A stretch of DNA of 19,558 nucleotides from CAZSWS01 sp964610765 (lineage in GTDB: Bacteria; Bacteroidota; Bacteroidia; Bacteroidales; Tannerellaceae): NCBI GenBank assembly GCA_964610765.1, contig CAZSWS010000057.1, forward strand, positions 1-19,558. Direction: 5' to 3'. The notes beneath the pieces are model-generated. The model was not told the origin of the DNA. It made no database searches and saw only the letters and a program-made list of their open reading frames with translations. This document shows positions 1 to 6,100 of the stretch, piece after piece. Numbering within the stretch: position 1 is the stretch's first letter; the number at the start of each line of letters is the position of its first letter. The position numbers and the translations under genes are program-made.

Positions 1-401
1 AAAATAAAATCATTCATTTTAAACTTTTTGATGGATGATTCTTTCAGATGCATAATTCCGTCGCCTGATGATCCTTTGGCTTTCATATCACTTTCCAGTA
101 CTTCAAGACCAAATTTAGCAACGACCCCTTGATCCATTATGGTATATCCTGCACCGGTATCCAAAAAGAAATAAGCCGTTGAATCATTGACTTCTGCCGT
201 AAAATAAAGAATCCCGGACCTTAACTGTTTAAGCTGAATAGCTGCATAACCTTTTTCTTTTAGAAAAACAGTCAAATCAACATCTTCCTTTTCTTTTTGA
301 GAAGATTGATGCGGATGGATAAAATACGCTCCTAGAGCAACGATTGGGATAATCAACAACCCCAGAACAATGACAGTGATGAGATTAGTTTTTTGTTTCA
401 T
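1..401 (-). CDS. Retropepsin-like aspartic protease, membrane-anchored (3' end cut by window)
   Basis: Translating the minus strand from the ATG at 401 gives 133 residues open to the window edge, so the C-terminus is missing. Residues about 7-27 form one hydrophobic segment after a Lys-containing start, which fits a signal anchor or uncleaved signal peptide. Residues 77-90 read AYFFLDTGAGYTIM, with the DTGA motif at 81-84 that marks the active site of pepsin/retropepsin-like (clan AA) aspartic proteases. Such single-domain bacterial proteins are usually predicted periplasmic proteases acting as dimers. The second half, including the rest of the active-site fold, is not visible, so activity cannot be judged. 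A Bacteroides -7 box lies 22 bp upstream (423-430). The upstream neighbours on this strand are over 600 bp away, so it probably starts its own transcript. Confidence 0.75.
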   Translation of the reverse strand, partial: MKQKTNLITVIVLGLLIIPIVALGAYFIHPHQSSQKEKEDVDLTVFLKEKGYAAIQLKQLRSGILYFTAEVNDSTAYFFLDTGAGYTIMDQGVVAKFGLEVLESDMKAKGSSGDGIMHLKESSIKKFKMNDFI

Positions 402-422
402 AAAATAAGTATTTTAATGCGT

Positions 423-430
423 CAAATATA
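423..430 (-). promoter_or_regulatory. Bacteroides -7 box for the aspartic protease gene
   Basis: The minus strand reads TATATTTG here, a full match to TAnnTTTG. The implied start of transcription lies about 15 nt before the ATG at 401. No good TTTG -33 element is seen at 19-21 bp. Confidence 0.5.
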
Positions 431-705
431 CAAAAGATAATAAACAATACGCTCTATAAACAACAATAAAAGAGATAGATAGACTATTTTATTGTTATTT
501 ACACCCCCACACACCCTGCGTATTTTATCGCAAAATTGATTTGGATAGTAGATAATGAACAGACCACTTAAAATTCATCGTCAAGCAGGACTTGAATTGT
601 GATTATTTATATTTACTTAACATACAAGAACAGATTGATGCACCAAACCTGGATTTATTATTATACATTATTTTTGATTTATTCACACTCGAGGTGTGTT
701 TTAGG
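431..705. other. Intergenic stretch without a recognisable gene
   Basis: No ORF with a convincing start, and no RNA gene that I recognise. A 54-codon stop-free stretch on the plus strand (about 559-723) lacks an ATG and resembles no known protein. A TATTTTTG (TAnnTTTG match) sits at 669-676 on the plus strand without a -33 partner. A short imperfect inverted repeat (cacac / gtgtg) lies near 685-699. Confidence 0.5.
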
Positions 706-793
706 GCTAAAAAGTGCTTTTAAAAAATCTCTATACCCTTTTTGCTAAGTCTCTATAGCCTTTTTAGTAAAAGACTATAGTCTTTTTTGAAAA
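706..793. repeat. Imperfect 22-bp tandem repeats (3 clear units plus a decayed one)
   Basis: Three units begin at 728, 750 and 772 with an exact 22-bp period; the shared core is CTATAnnCTTTTT, with CTATA at 731, 753 and 775. Units 1 and 2 share TCTCTATA, then CC or GCC, then TTTTT. Unit 3 carries AGACTATAGTCTTTTTT. The preceding 22 bases (706-727) keep the T-tract and some flanking bases, so they may be a decayed copy. The period is close to two helical turns, which would place each copy on the same face of the DNA. The function is unknown; the array lies between the minus-strand terminator at 837-881 and the protease gene ending the window. Confidence 0.6.
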
Positions 794-836
794 TGACAGT
801 ATTGAATTTGTATGTTATATAACATGTTTTAGCCGT

Positions 837-881
837 AAAAAAAGAAGGGCTGCAACTGATTTATCCAGTTGCAGCCCTTTT
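837..881 (-). terminator. Strong rho-independent terminator, mainly for minus-strand transcription
   Basis: A perfect 14-bp stem (845-858 with 866-879) encloses a 7-nt loop. On the minus strand the stem is followed by CTTTTTTT, while the plus-strand side has only a short T-run, so it mainly ends minus-strand transcripts. The only candidate gene upstream on that strand is the 34-codon ORF at 1078-1182, which would leave a 3' untranslated region of about 200 nt. Weak bidirectional function is possible. Confidence 0.8.
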
Positions 882-1077
882 AAATAGTTGACGTTTCCGT
901 ATGTATTTAGTTTTTTTATCGTCAATAGCTGTTTGTTGTTTTATGATGGAAGCATTCGAAGCCGGATAAAATGACCACTGTCTTACTTTCCGGCAAAGCA
1001 AAACAATACAGTCAGTATCAAGCTAAGGAGAATTGTCTCCTAAACAATCGCTTAACAAACAAATATTCAGTAAATTA

Positions 1078-1182
1078 TCAGCTATATCCCTTGTCATCAT
1101 ACACATATCTAGTCCATTTATACCTTAAAGGTACAACCTTATTTTTTGTCAGCCAAGACTTGTGAATATTATTTCCCTCCAT
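1078..1182 (-). CDS. Candidate 34-residue small protein, no known family
   Basis: The ORF starts at ATG 1182 and ends at TGA 1078. It is preceded by AAAGGAAG about 8 nt before the ATG, a good Shine-Dalgarno match, and by a TATATTTG -7 box at 1210-1217, so the promoter, ribosome site and start are properly spaced. The peptide is basic and aromatic (for example RYKWTRYVYDD near its end), with no membrane segment, signal peptide or recognised domain. A strong terminator lies about 200 nt downstream (837-881). The spacer between stop and terminator has a small hairpin (1026-1041) and a further stop-free stretch with no start. It could be a real small protein, a leader peptide, or part of a regulatory RNA; the sequence alone cannot decide. 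Confidence 0.45.
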   Translation of the reverse strand: MEGNNIHKSWLTKNKVVPLRYKWTRYVYDDKGYS

Positions 1183-1209
1183 GTAAACACTTCCTTTCTA
1201 ATTCTTTCG

Positions 1210-1217
1210 CAAATATA
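1210..1217 (-). promoter_or_regulatory. Bacteroides -7 box upstream of the 34-residue ORF
   Basis: The minus strand reads TATATTTG, a full match to TAnnTTTG, placing transcription start about 20 nt before the ATG at 1182. No convincing -33 element. It lies back-to-back with the plus-strand promoter at 1230-1261. Confidence 0.45.
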
Positions 1218-1229
1218 TTTACAATATAA

Positions 1230-1261
1230 TTTGGTTTATATTATAAACTGATTTATATTTG
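1230..1261 (+). promoter_or_regulatory. Complete Bacteroides housekeeping promoter
   Basis: TTTG at 1230-1233 and TATATTTG at 1254-1261 are separated by 20 bp, an exact fit to the Bacteroides consensus. Transcription should start near 1268. It could serve the 52-codon ORF at 1291, the membrane protein gene at 1543 through a leader of about 275 nt, or both. Confidence 0.7.
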
Positions 1262-1290
1262 CATCAGAATATAGTATTAATAAAAACAAA

Positions 1291-1449
1291 ATGAGAGCAG
1301 CTAATCAAATAAAGAGTCAACACCTTCAGGCAAAACTGAGAATAAATATACACACTCAATTAATCAGCAAAGCGACCATGATGACTTCAGCTACTGACTA
1401 TGCGCTACATAAACACACAACTTATAGCATTAGTAACCTGATTGGCTGA
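1291..1449 (+). CDS. Candidate 52-residue small ORF downstream of a strong promoter
   Basis: ATG at 1291 opens 52 codons ending with TGA at 1447-1449. It starts about 23 nt after the predicted transcription start of the promoter at 1230-1261 and is preceded by an A-rich leader, which is common in Bacteroides. The composition is polar, rich in Gln, His, Thr and Ser, with no membrane segment and no family that I recognise. The protein-like character is weak, so this may simply be the 5' leader of the membrane protein gene at 1543. I see no better promoter between 1449 and 1543. Confidence 0.25.
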   Translation: MRAANQIKSQHLQAKLRINIHTQLISKATMMTSATDYALHKHTTYSISNLIG

Positions 1450-1542
1450 CTCTCATTCTTATCAACCATTAAACTATAAAAACCAATTGGCTATATACTG
1501 TTCTTACAAAATGAATTAAAAACTATCCGTAAAAAAAGGACT

Positions 1543-2133
1543 ATGGAAACAAAATTTTCACACGAAGACAGCCTACGAGTTATCAACGAGATGATATCAA
1601 CGGCAAAAGGGAATTTACACAAAGGAGCCGGAAACTATTTTCTGCTATGGGGATACTTAACCTTTCTGACATCTGTTGCACACTTTCTACTTATCAACTT
1701 CACAGATATGGATAAAGGCAAAACCGGTGTCGTATGGCTATTTACGATGGTATTAGGTGGAATCATTACCTCAATCATGGCTTTCAGAGACTCCAAAAAG
1801 ATTACAGCGTTCACCTATACAGACCTTATAGTCAGCCGTATATGGACAGGCTTTATGTTCTGTATTGTACTGCTCATATTCGGGTCAAAGCTGGGGTGGA
1901 ACATATATCCGGCCATCACCTTTATTTATATGTTTGCACTGTATATATCATCCGTAGCCTACCAGCTGAAATGGATGTATATTTCAGTAGCTCTATGCTT
2001 TGTTTGCTTAATCTTGTATAACTTTGTACCGATTAGCTACTACCCTCTTTTAATGGCAGGTGCCATGCTGGTTGGCAACATTGCCCCGGGGCATCTTTTA
2101 AATTTTAAAGCAAAAAAACAACTCCATGTTTGA
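1543..2133 (+). CDS. Multi-pass membrane protein of unknown function, paired with a winged-helix regulator
   Basis: 196 residues. A polar N-terminal segment of about 30 residues (with SLRVINEMISTAKGNL) is followed by about six hydrophobic stretches at roughly 32-52, 63-82, 103-118, 121-140, 144-162 and 166-185, so it is an inner-membrane protein. No catalytic motif or transporter signature is seen. Its last codons overlap the start of the next gene by 8 bp (ATGTTTGA), which points to translational coupling and a shared role. Two-gene units of a small membrane protein and a short winged-helix regulator are frequent in Bacteroidetes; I infer that the regulator controls the unit or that the membrane protein feeds a signal to it. 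The promoter at 1230-1261 is the best upstream candidate. Function unknown. Confidence 0.85.
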   Translation: METKFSHEDSLRVINEMISTAKGNLHKGAGNYFLLWGYLTFLTSVAHFLLINFTDMDKGKTGVVWLFTMVLGGIITSIMAFRDSKKITAFTYTDLIVSRIWTGFMFCIVLLIFGSKLGWNIYPAITFIYMFALYISSVAYQLKWMYISVALCFVCLILYNFVPISYYPLLMAGAMLVGNIAPGHLLNFKAKKQLHV

Positions 2134-2422
2134 AGACCTAGACCCTTTATTACACTCGCAACTTCGTTTGGCTGTTATATCCATTCTGCTATCAGTGAAA
2201 GAAGCCGACTTTGTCTTTCTCAAAGAAAAAACAAAGGCAACGTCGGGCAATCTCAGTGTACAGATTGAAAAACTCAGCGAAGCAGGGTATATTAAAGTAA
2301 ATAAATTTATCGATGGGAAGCGTCCACGAACGGTATGCAAGATTACAAAAAAAGGGGTTAATGCTTTTGAGCAGTATGTAAAAGCTTTAGAGGGTTACAT
2401 TAAAAACACAGACGAGACTTAA
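2126..2422 (+). CDS. Small winged-helix transcriptional regulator (HTH_34 / MarR-like)
   Basis: 98 residues, the usual size for stand-alone winged-helix regulators of the PF13601 (HTH_34) type. Residues 1-25 (with DPLLHSQLRLAVISIL) form the first helices. Residues about 40-58 (TKATSGNLSVQIEKLSEAG) look like the recognition helix-turn-helix: the TSGNLS...L...G pattern is typical of this family. The wing follows at about 59-78 (YIKVNKFIDGKRPRTVCKIT), then a C-terminal helix that may dimerise. It binds DNA in the cytoplasm; no ligand-binding domain is present. The ATG overlaps the end of the upstream membrane protein gene by 8 bp, so the pair is co-transcribed and probably coupled. Autoregulation of this unit is a reasonable inference but no operator was identified. 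Confidence 0.85.
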   Translation: MFEDLDPLLHSQLRLAVISILLSVKEADFVFLKEKTKATSGNLSVQIEKLSEAGYIKVNKFIDGKRPRTVCKITKKGVNAFEQYVKALEGYIKNTDET

Positions 2423-2436
2423 CCTCTATACTTCAA

Positions 2437-2464
2437 GAGCCTATCATTTTCGGATGGTAGGCTC
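2437..2464. terminator. Hairpin between convergent genes, terminator-like without a T-tract
   Basis: An 11-bp stem with one G-T wobble (2437-2447 with 2454-2464) and a 6-nt loop lies at the convergent junction of the winged-helix gene and the rlpA-like gene, overlapping the latter's stop codon. Neither strand has a clear T-run after the stem, so intrinsic termination is uncertain. Confidence 0.4.
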
Positions 2465-2968
2465 GTACGTTAACGTACGGCTGCTATCTACAGGAAAAAT
2501 AGATTGAGACAAAACCTCGTCTACCCGATCAGCATAACACAGGTCAGCGTCAAACCGGATAGGCGCAGCCTCTATTCGCTCTAAATAACGCATATCTGCC
2601 GGACCATCTACCACGTCCAAACGCACTTGAGCGACTCCGGCACGAATAAAGTCGAGCTCCTTTGCAGCTTTTTCAGACAAATCAATCAGGCGATTTTTAC
2701 GAGGAGGACAGCGGTCAGCTACATACACAATCACGGTCTTATTATTTTTAAGATTCGTAACCCGCAAATATGTACCAAAAGGATAAGAAGGATGTGCCGC
2801 CATTAAATTGTTTTTATCATACACCTCGCCACTTGCACATTTTCGTCCATGAAAACGAGGATGATAGTACGTAGCTTTTCCTTCTACCGAAACCGTGGTA
2901 TCACTTTCTGTAGAAGCAAATAGGCCTAATGAAAAGCCACTGAACAAGAGAAATAAAAACAACCGCAT
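2444..2968 (-). CDS. RlpA-like double-psi beta-barrel protein (secreted)
   Basis: 174 residues. Residues 1-18 are a signal peptide ending LGLFAS. Residues about 30-120 form a double-psi beta-barrel of the RlpA family: GKATYYHPRFHGRKCASGE at the start, then FGTYLRVTNL, the conserved VADRCPP and IDLSEKAAKEL. RlpA proteins are septal lytic transglycosylases that cleave peptidoglycan strands lacking stem peptides; the Asp of the DRCPP segment corresponds to a conserved catalytic-region residue. There is no SPOR domain, which is common for short Bacteroidetes versions, and no lipobox, so it should be periplasmic and soluble. Two Cys (in KCASGE and DRCPP) could form a disulfide. It is transcribed alone from the promoter at 3016-3046. 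The last 45 residues are not conserved in the family as I know it. Confidence 0.85.
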   Translation of the reverse strand: MRLFLFLLFSGFSLGLFASTESDTTVSVEGKATYYHPRFHGRKCASGEVYDKNNLMAAHPSYPFGTYLRVTNLKNNKTVIVYVADRCPPRKNRLIDLSEKAAKELDFIRAGVAQVRLDVVDGPADMRYLERIEAAPIRFDADLCYADRVDEVLSQSIFPVDSSRTLTYEPTIRK

Positions 2969-3015
2969 CCTTTTTTATTTATACTCTCAATGCTTATCAA
3001 GAGATGTACATCCGG

Positions 3016-3046
3016 CAAAAATAGCTTATTTATTTCAATCAACAAC
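3016..3046 (-). promoter_or_regulatory. Promoter of the rlpA-like gene
   Basis: On the minus strand TATTTTTG (3023-3016) fits TAnnTTTG, and GTTG (3046-3043) lies 19 bp upstream as a near-match to the -33 TTTG. The leader is about 40 nt. Confidence 0.6.
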
Positions 3047-3147
3047 CTCTCTCAATAGCTAATCTTCTCATTTATAGCATAAATAGTACTAAAACTTGTA
3101 TATTTACAATTCAAACAAACGACCTTTTATTCAAAAAAAACAAAGAT

Positions 3148-3962
3148 ATGAATCTCAAGCATGCTATTTGCCTACTTACAATAGCCATTCTTTTCTCTTG
3201 TAGCAATAGAAACAAACCTGCCGACAGACTGAGCATCTCTATTGATTTGAACAGAAAAGATGTCGTNNNNNNNNNNNNNNNNNNNNNNNNNNNNNNNNNN
3301 NNNNNNNNNNNNNNNNNNNNNNNNNNNNNNNNNNNNNNNNNNNNNNNNNNNNNNNNNNNNNNNNNNACAATCGCCTAAAACTTTATTCTCTCCATTCAAA
3401 CCAAATCACGTCAGAGTTGTTTCCGGAAGACGAGGTTTTTCTAAATAAGTTCTCCCCCACCATGTTCCCTTATAAGAATCTACTCACCCGCTCTTCAAGC
3501 AATACCATCTATACCATCAGTTCCAATGGGAAATTGGATACCGCCTATGAATGGGATTTCGGAAAATACAACAATCAGAAAATGACACTTGAGTTAACGA
3601 CGGAAAACATAGCACACTTATCGCAAAAAGTATTTTCTTCAGAGATAGTCAACTATATCTTTCAGATGAATGGAGGAAACGACACATACCACTATGCAAG
3701 GATTTATAGAAAGAACAAGGGCATAAATATATTCTACCATAAGGAAGAGGGGGATTATTTTATCTTTGAAAACTTTTCAGAAGGCGCAACTATCCACCCC
3801 GTCTACTGGACTAATGCATACATAGTTGGCACACTAGATGAAGACGAGAAAACAGAAAGGATACTTCCTGAAAGCATTTTGACCGAAAAAAATAAAGAAA
3901 TCATAAACAACCTCAACGAGTTTGACAACCCAGTACTCATCATGTATTATTTCAAAAACTAA
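3148..3962 (+). CDS. Six-bladed beta-propeller lipoprotein, interrupted by an assembly gap
   Basis: The 5' part (3148-3266) encodes a lipoprotein signal peptide with lipobox LFSC (Cys at about residue 18), then LSISIDLNRKDVV, the typical opening of Bacteroidetes 6-bladed beta-propeller (PF17170/DUF4934-like) lipoproteins. After the 100-N gap, an open frame from 3369 to 3962 carries the C-terminal blades (for example TIYTISSNGKLDTAYEWDFG) and stops at TAA. The two parts are in different frames across the gap as drawn, so its true length must be 2 modulo 3 rather than 100, or a frameshift exists. Only about 238 residues are visible against roughly 350-400 for the family (the homologue at 13211 has 347), so 110-150 residues are probably missing. 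An internal TTG at 3417 is not a real start. These proteins are surface or periplasmic; their function is largely unknown. Confidence 0.75.
3267..3366. other. Assembly gap, exactly 100 N
   Basis: Exactly 100 unknown bases, a conventional scaffold-gap length rather than a measured one. It lies inside the coding sequence of the beta-propeller lipoprotein, and the reading frame shows that the true length differs from 100. Confidence 0.95.
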
Positions 3963-4039
3963 AACCGCCGAGAATCGTTACTAAGGAAAAGCATTATGGC
4001 AAATACAATCGTCAAGATAATTAATCGGAACAACTAAAC

Positions 4040-4489
4040 ATGAAAATCATATCCATACGAGAAAACACGAAATATAAAGATACGGCGATACGCTTCTTTC
4101 AGCAAAGCTGGAACAAAGTATCACCTATTATGTATGAAGATAGTATTACGCATAGTTTACAAGCGGAGAATACTTTACCACAATGGTATTTATTAGAAAA
4201 AGCAGGAGAAATTATCGGTTGTGCCGGACTTATCACCAATGACTTCATCAGTCGGATGGATTTATATCCGTGGATTTGTGCCTTGTTTATTTCAGAGCGA
4301 CATAGAGGTAATAATTATGCCGAATTATTGATTAATAAAGCAAAAGAGGACGCTAAAAGATTCGGTTTTTTTCATTTATATTTGAGCACGAGTCACATCA
4401 GTTATTATGAGAAATTTGGGTTCAAATATATTGGGCAAGGACACCACCCATGGGAAGAAGAATCGAGAATATATCAAATAGGATTGTGA
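4040..4489 (+). CDS. GNAT family N-acetyltransferase
   Basis: 149 residues, a normal length for a single GNAT domain. Residues 80-110 hold motif A: the strand CALFISE followed by RHRGNNYA (87-94 region), which matches the R/Q-x-x-G-x-x-A acetyl-CoA pyrophosphate-binding loop, and then the helix ELLINKAKEDAKRFGF. Motif B is at about 112-128 (LYLSTSHISYYEKFGF), with the common YEKFGF ending. The enzyme transfers an acetyl group from acetyl-CoA to an amine in the cytoplasm; the substrate cannot be told. It lies 46 bp before the nucleotidyltransferase-fold gene on the same strand, and the two could share a transcript. Resemblance to small-molecule or aminoglycoside-type acetyltransferases is general only, and no resistance role should be assumed. 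Confidence 0.85.
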   Translation: MKIISIRENTKYKDTAIRFFQQSWNKVSPIMYEDSITHSLQAENTLPQWYLLEKAGEIIGCAGLITNDFISRMDLYPWICALFISERHRGNNYAELLINKAKEDAKRFGFFHLYLSTSHISYYEKFGFKYIGQGHHPWEEESRIYQIGL

Positions 4490-4535
4490 ATATAAAATGC
4501 AAAAAGCAGACGAACCTGTGAAAAAATAATAAAGA

Positions 4536-5117
4536 ATGGACATACTTGAACTTTCAAAACAAAGACAGGATATAGCCTGGAAGTTGATTGAAGAAGGCAG
4601 ACTATTCCAGCTATGGGAAGAGATTGGCGGGCAGGTCTATATCGTCGGATCGCTCAAATCAGGCTTACTTATTCATAGAGACATTGACATCCATGTATAT
4701 ACAAAAAAGGTTTCAATTGAAGAAAGCTTTTCAGTCATGGCAAAATTGGCTGAACGACTACACTTAACAAGTGTTCAATATGGAGACCTACTTGACACAG
4801 AAGAAGAATGTTTAGAATGGCATTCATTGTTCGAAGACAGCCAAAAGGAGAGTTGGAAACTAGACTTGATTCATATCCGTAAAGGGTCAAAATACGATGG
4901 AGTAGTAGAAAAAGTGACACAGGCAATAACTGACAAACTAACTCCCGAAATACAAGAAACGATTCTCCGCATAAAATACGACATGCCTAAAGATGCATTA
5001 ATTCCGGGAATAGAAGTCTATCATGCAGTCTTCACGGGAAATATTAAAACCTATGAAGAGCTTATACATTGGCGAAGAAATAACCCTCTAAAAAACAGCC
5101 TTGACTGGCTACCTTAA
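4536..5117 (+). CDS. Nucleotidyltransferase-fold protein, function unknown
   Basis: 193 residues. Residues 36-51 (IVGSLKSGLLIHRDID) give the GS...DxD signature of the pol beta-like nucleotidyltransferase superfamily: Gly38-Ser39, then Asp49 and Asp51. A third acidic residue is likely Asp110 in WKLDLIHIR. These three carboxylates bind the two metal ions that transfer a nucleotide. The rest (120-193) is helical, with DKLTPEIQETILRIKYDM, and could hold the acceptor site. The family includes antibiotic nucleotidyltransferases, toxin-antitoxin MNT proteins and housekeeping enzymes, and I cannot place it further. No HEPN-type partner is adjacent; the upstream neighbour is a GNAT acetyltransferase 46 bp away, and the next gene converges (tRNA-Leu). 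Confidence 0.7.
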   Translation: MDILELSKQRQDIAWKLIEEGRLFQLWEEIGGQVYIVGSLKSGLLIHRDIDIHVYTKKVSIEESFSVMAKLAERLHLTSVQYGDLLDTEEECLEWHSLFEDSQKESWKLDLIHIRKGSKYDGVVEKVTQAITDKLTPEIQETILRIKYDMPKDALIPGIEVYHAVFTGNIKTYEELIHWRRNNPLKNSLDWLP

Positions 5118-5131
5118 AACATAGTGGTAAT

Positions 5132-5168
5132 AAAAAAAGCGGAGAGATTATTACTAACCTTTCCGCTT
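5132..5168 (-). terminator. Terminator of tRNA-Leu
   Basis: Just past the tRNA 3' end on the minus strand, AAGCGGA pairs with TCCGCTT (further weak pairing inside), followed by a run of T. The convergent gene ending at 5117 has no T-tract on its own strand here. Confidence 0.75.
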
Positions 5169-5171
5169 CCG

Positions 5172-5255
5172 TACCCAGAGCCGGAATCGAACCGGCATGG
5201 AAATAAATCCACTGGTGTTTGAGACCAGCGCGTCTACCTATTCCGCCATCTGGGC
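5172..5255 (-). tRNA. tRNA-Leu (anticodon CAA)
   Basis: The minus strand folds into a class II tRNA of 84 nt. The acceptor stem is GCCCAGA with TCTGGGT, including the G1-U72 wobble usual for bacterial tRNA-Leu; the D arm is GCG/CGC; the anticodon stem is CTGGT/ACCAG with loop CTCAAAC, giving anticodon CAA, which reads UUG. The long variable arm (GGA/TCC) is typical of Leu, and the T arm is GCCGG TTCGATT CCGGC. The discriminator is A. CCA is not encoded, so it must be added by the CCA-adding enzyme. A complete promoter (5280-5310) and a terminator (5132-5168) make it an independent unit. Confidence 0.97.
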
Positions 5256-5279
5256 ATGATTTTCATCATTTTTGTGGCA

Positions 5280-5310
5280 CAAAGGTAAATATTATTTTTA
5301 AGTATGCAAA
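5280..5310 (-). promoter_or_regulatory. Promoter of tRNA-Leu
   Basis: On the minus strand TTTG (5310-5307), 19 bp, then TACCTTTG (5287-5280): an exact Bacteroides consensus. Transcription would begin about 18-20 nt before the mature tRNA. Confidence 0.85.
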
Positions 5311-5362
5311 CGTTTTCCATATTATCATTCGTGATGAAGCCTAAATAAAAGACGCTAAGAAT

Positions 5363-6100
5363 TTACTTATACCGCACCTCTTTGAAAGCATACTTTCGCA
5401 TGCGTCCTTCACAATCTTCTAAATATAAAAAACCTAAGGAATCTACCTTACTCACTCGTGCTTCAAAAGTTCCTTCGTCATCTTCAAAAGGATGATAGCC
5501 CTCTCCCCTATACAAAGACTGCCGATACATTGTCGAAAGCGTTTTTTCTTCTCCATGCAAGAAGCGCAGATACATCGCTTGAAAAGCAGTCAAAAAGTCA
5601 TAAAGAATATCAAAAGGTTCGTACTCCTTATGCAGTATTTGCTTCAGCGATATGGGATTGGGAGCATCGCTTTGAAAGTCGGTCTGATTAATATTAATAC
5701 CTACTCCAACAATCGACTGAAGGATTTCTTTTGAGGCAATATCATTTTCAATCAATATGCCGGCTATCTTTTTGTCTTTCCAATAGATATCATTGGGCCA
5801 TTTAATCGTTATTTCATCCGTATACTTGTCTAACACTTGTTTTATGCTAAGTGAAACAAGTTGCGACAGTACAAAGAACGAATCCAATGATATTTCATGA
5901 GGAAAAAGTAACAGACTAAACAACAAATTTTCTCCCCTAGCCGACTCCCAATAGTTGCCGACCTGTCCCAGCCCTTTCGTTTGATAGTCTGCTACGACAA
6001 CTACTTGCTTGGAGAGGCTTTTCTCTTGCATCAACTGTCGTAAATATCGGTTAGTCGAATTTGTTTCTTTTAAGTGAATCAGCTCAACTTCTGTTTTCAT
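5363..6100 (-). CDS. birA: Biotin--[acetyl-CoA-carboxylase] ligase (BirA), monofunctional
   Basis: 245 residues. It activates biotin with ATP and attaches it to the biotin carboxyl carrier protein needed for fatty-acid synthesis and other carboxylases. The catalytic core starts at once (residues 8-20 carry the ETNSTN substrate segment), with KWPNDIYWKDKKIAGIL at about 100-116 and GVGININ at about 131-137, both hallmarks of the family. The C-terminal SH3-like domain is at about 195-245. There is no N-terminal helix-turn-helix, so it is class I and cannot repress biotin genes directly. The biotinyl-AMP loop reads TKGLGQVGNYW (41-51), with Leu44 where most family members have the Arg of GRG; this is worth noting. 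The start overlaps the stop of the upstream MmcQ gene by 4 bp (ATGA), so the two are coupled. Confidence 0.93.
   Translation of the reverse strand: MKTEVELIHLKETNSTNRYLRQLMQEKSLSKQVVVVADYQTKGLGQVGNYWESARGENLLFSLLLFPHEISLDSFFVLSQLVSLSIKQVLDKYTDEITIKWPNDIYWKDKKIAGILIENDIASKEILQSIVGVGININQTDFQSDAPNPISLKQILHKEYEPFDILYDFLTAFQAMYLRFLHGEEKTLSTMYRQSLYRGEGYHPFEDDEGTFEARVSKVDSLGFLYLEDCEGRMRKYAFKEVRYK

Noticed and set aside
559..723. 54-codon stop-free stretch that could be the tail of a lost gene
   Set aside because: No start codon, no known similarity, and it runs into the tandem repeats; A/T-rich spacers give such stretches by chance.
706..793. CRISPR array
   Set aside because: The repeats are contiguous, A/T-rich and only 22 bp with no unique spacers, and no cas gene is present.
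971..1165. Plus-strand 64-codon ORF
   Set aside because: It lies largely antisense to the better-supported minus-strand unit (1078-1182), lacks a ribosome site and promoter, and its product resembles no protein.
2098..2340. Minus-strand 80-codon ORF opposite the winged-helix gene
   Set aside because: It is the complement of a clear HTH gene, with no start signals or family.
3417..3962. Independent 181-residue gene starting at TTG 3417
   Set aside because: The frame is open back to the N-run and continues the beta-propeller sequence, so it is the 3' part of the gap-interrupted gene.
4040..5117. Antibiotic-resistance pair (acetyltransferase plus nucleotidyltransferase)
   Set aside because: Both match only broad superfamilies, and no mobile element or resistance-specific motif is visible.
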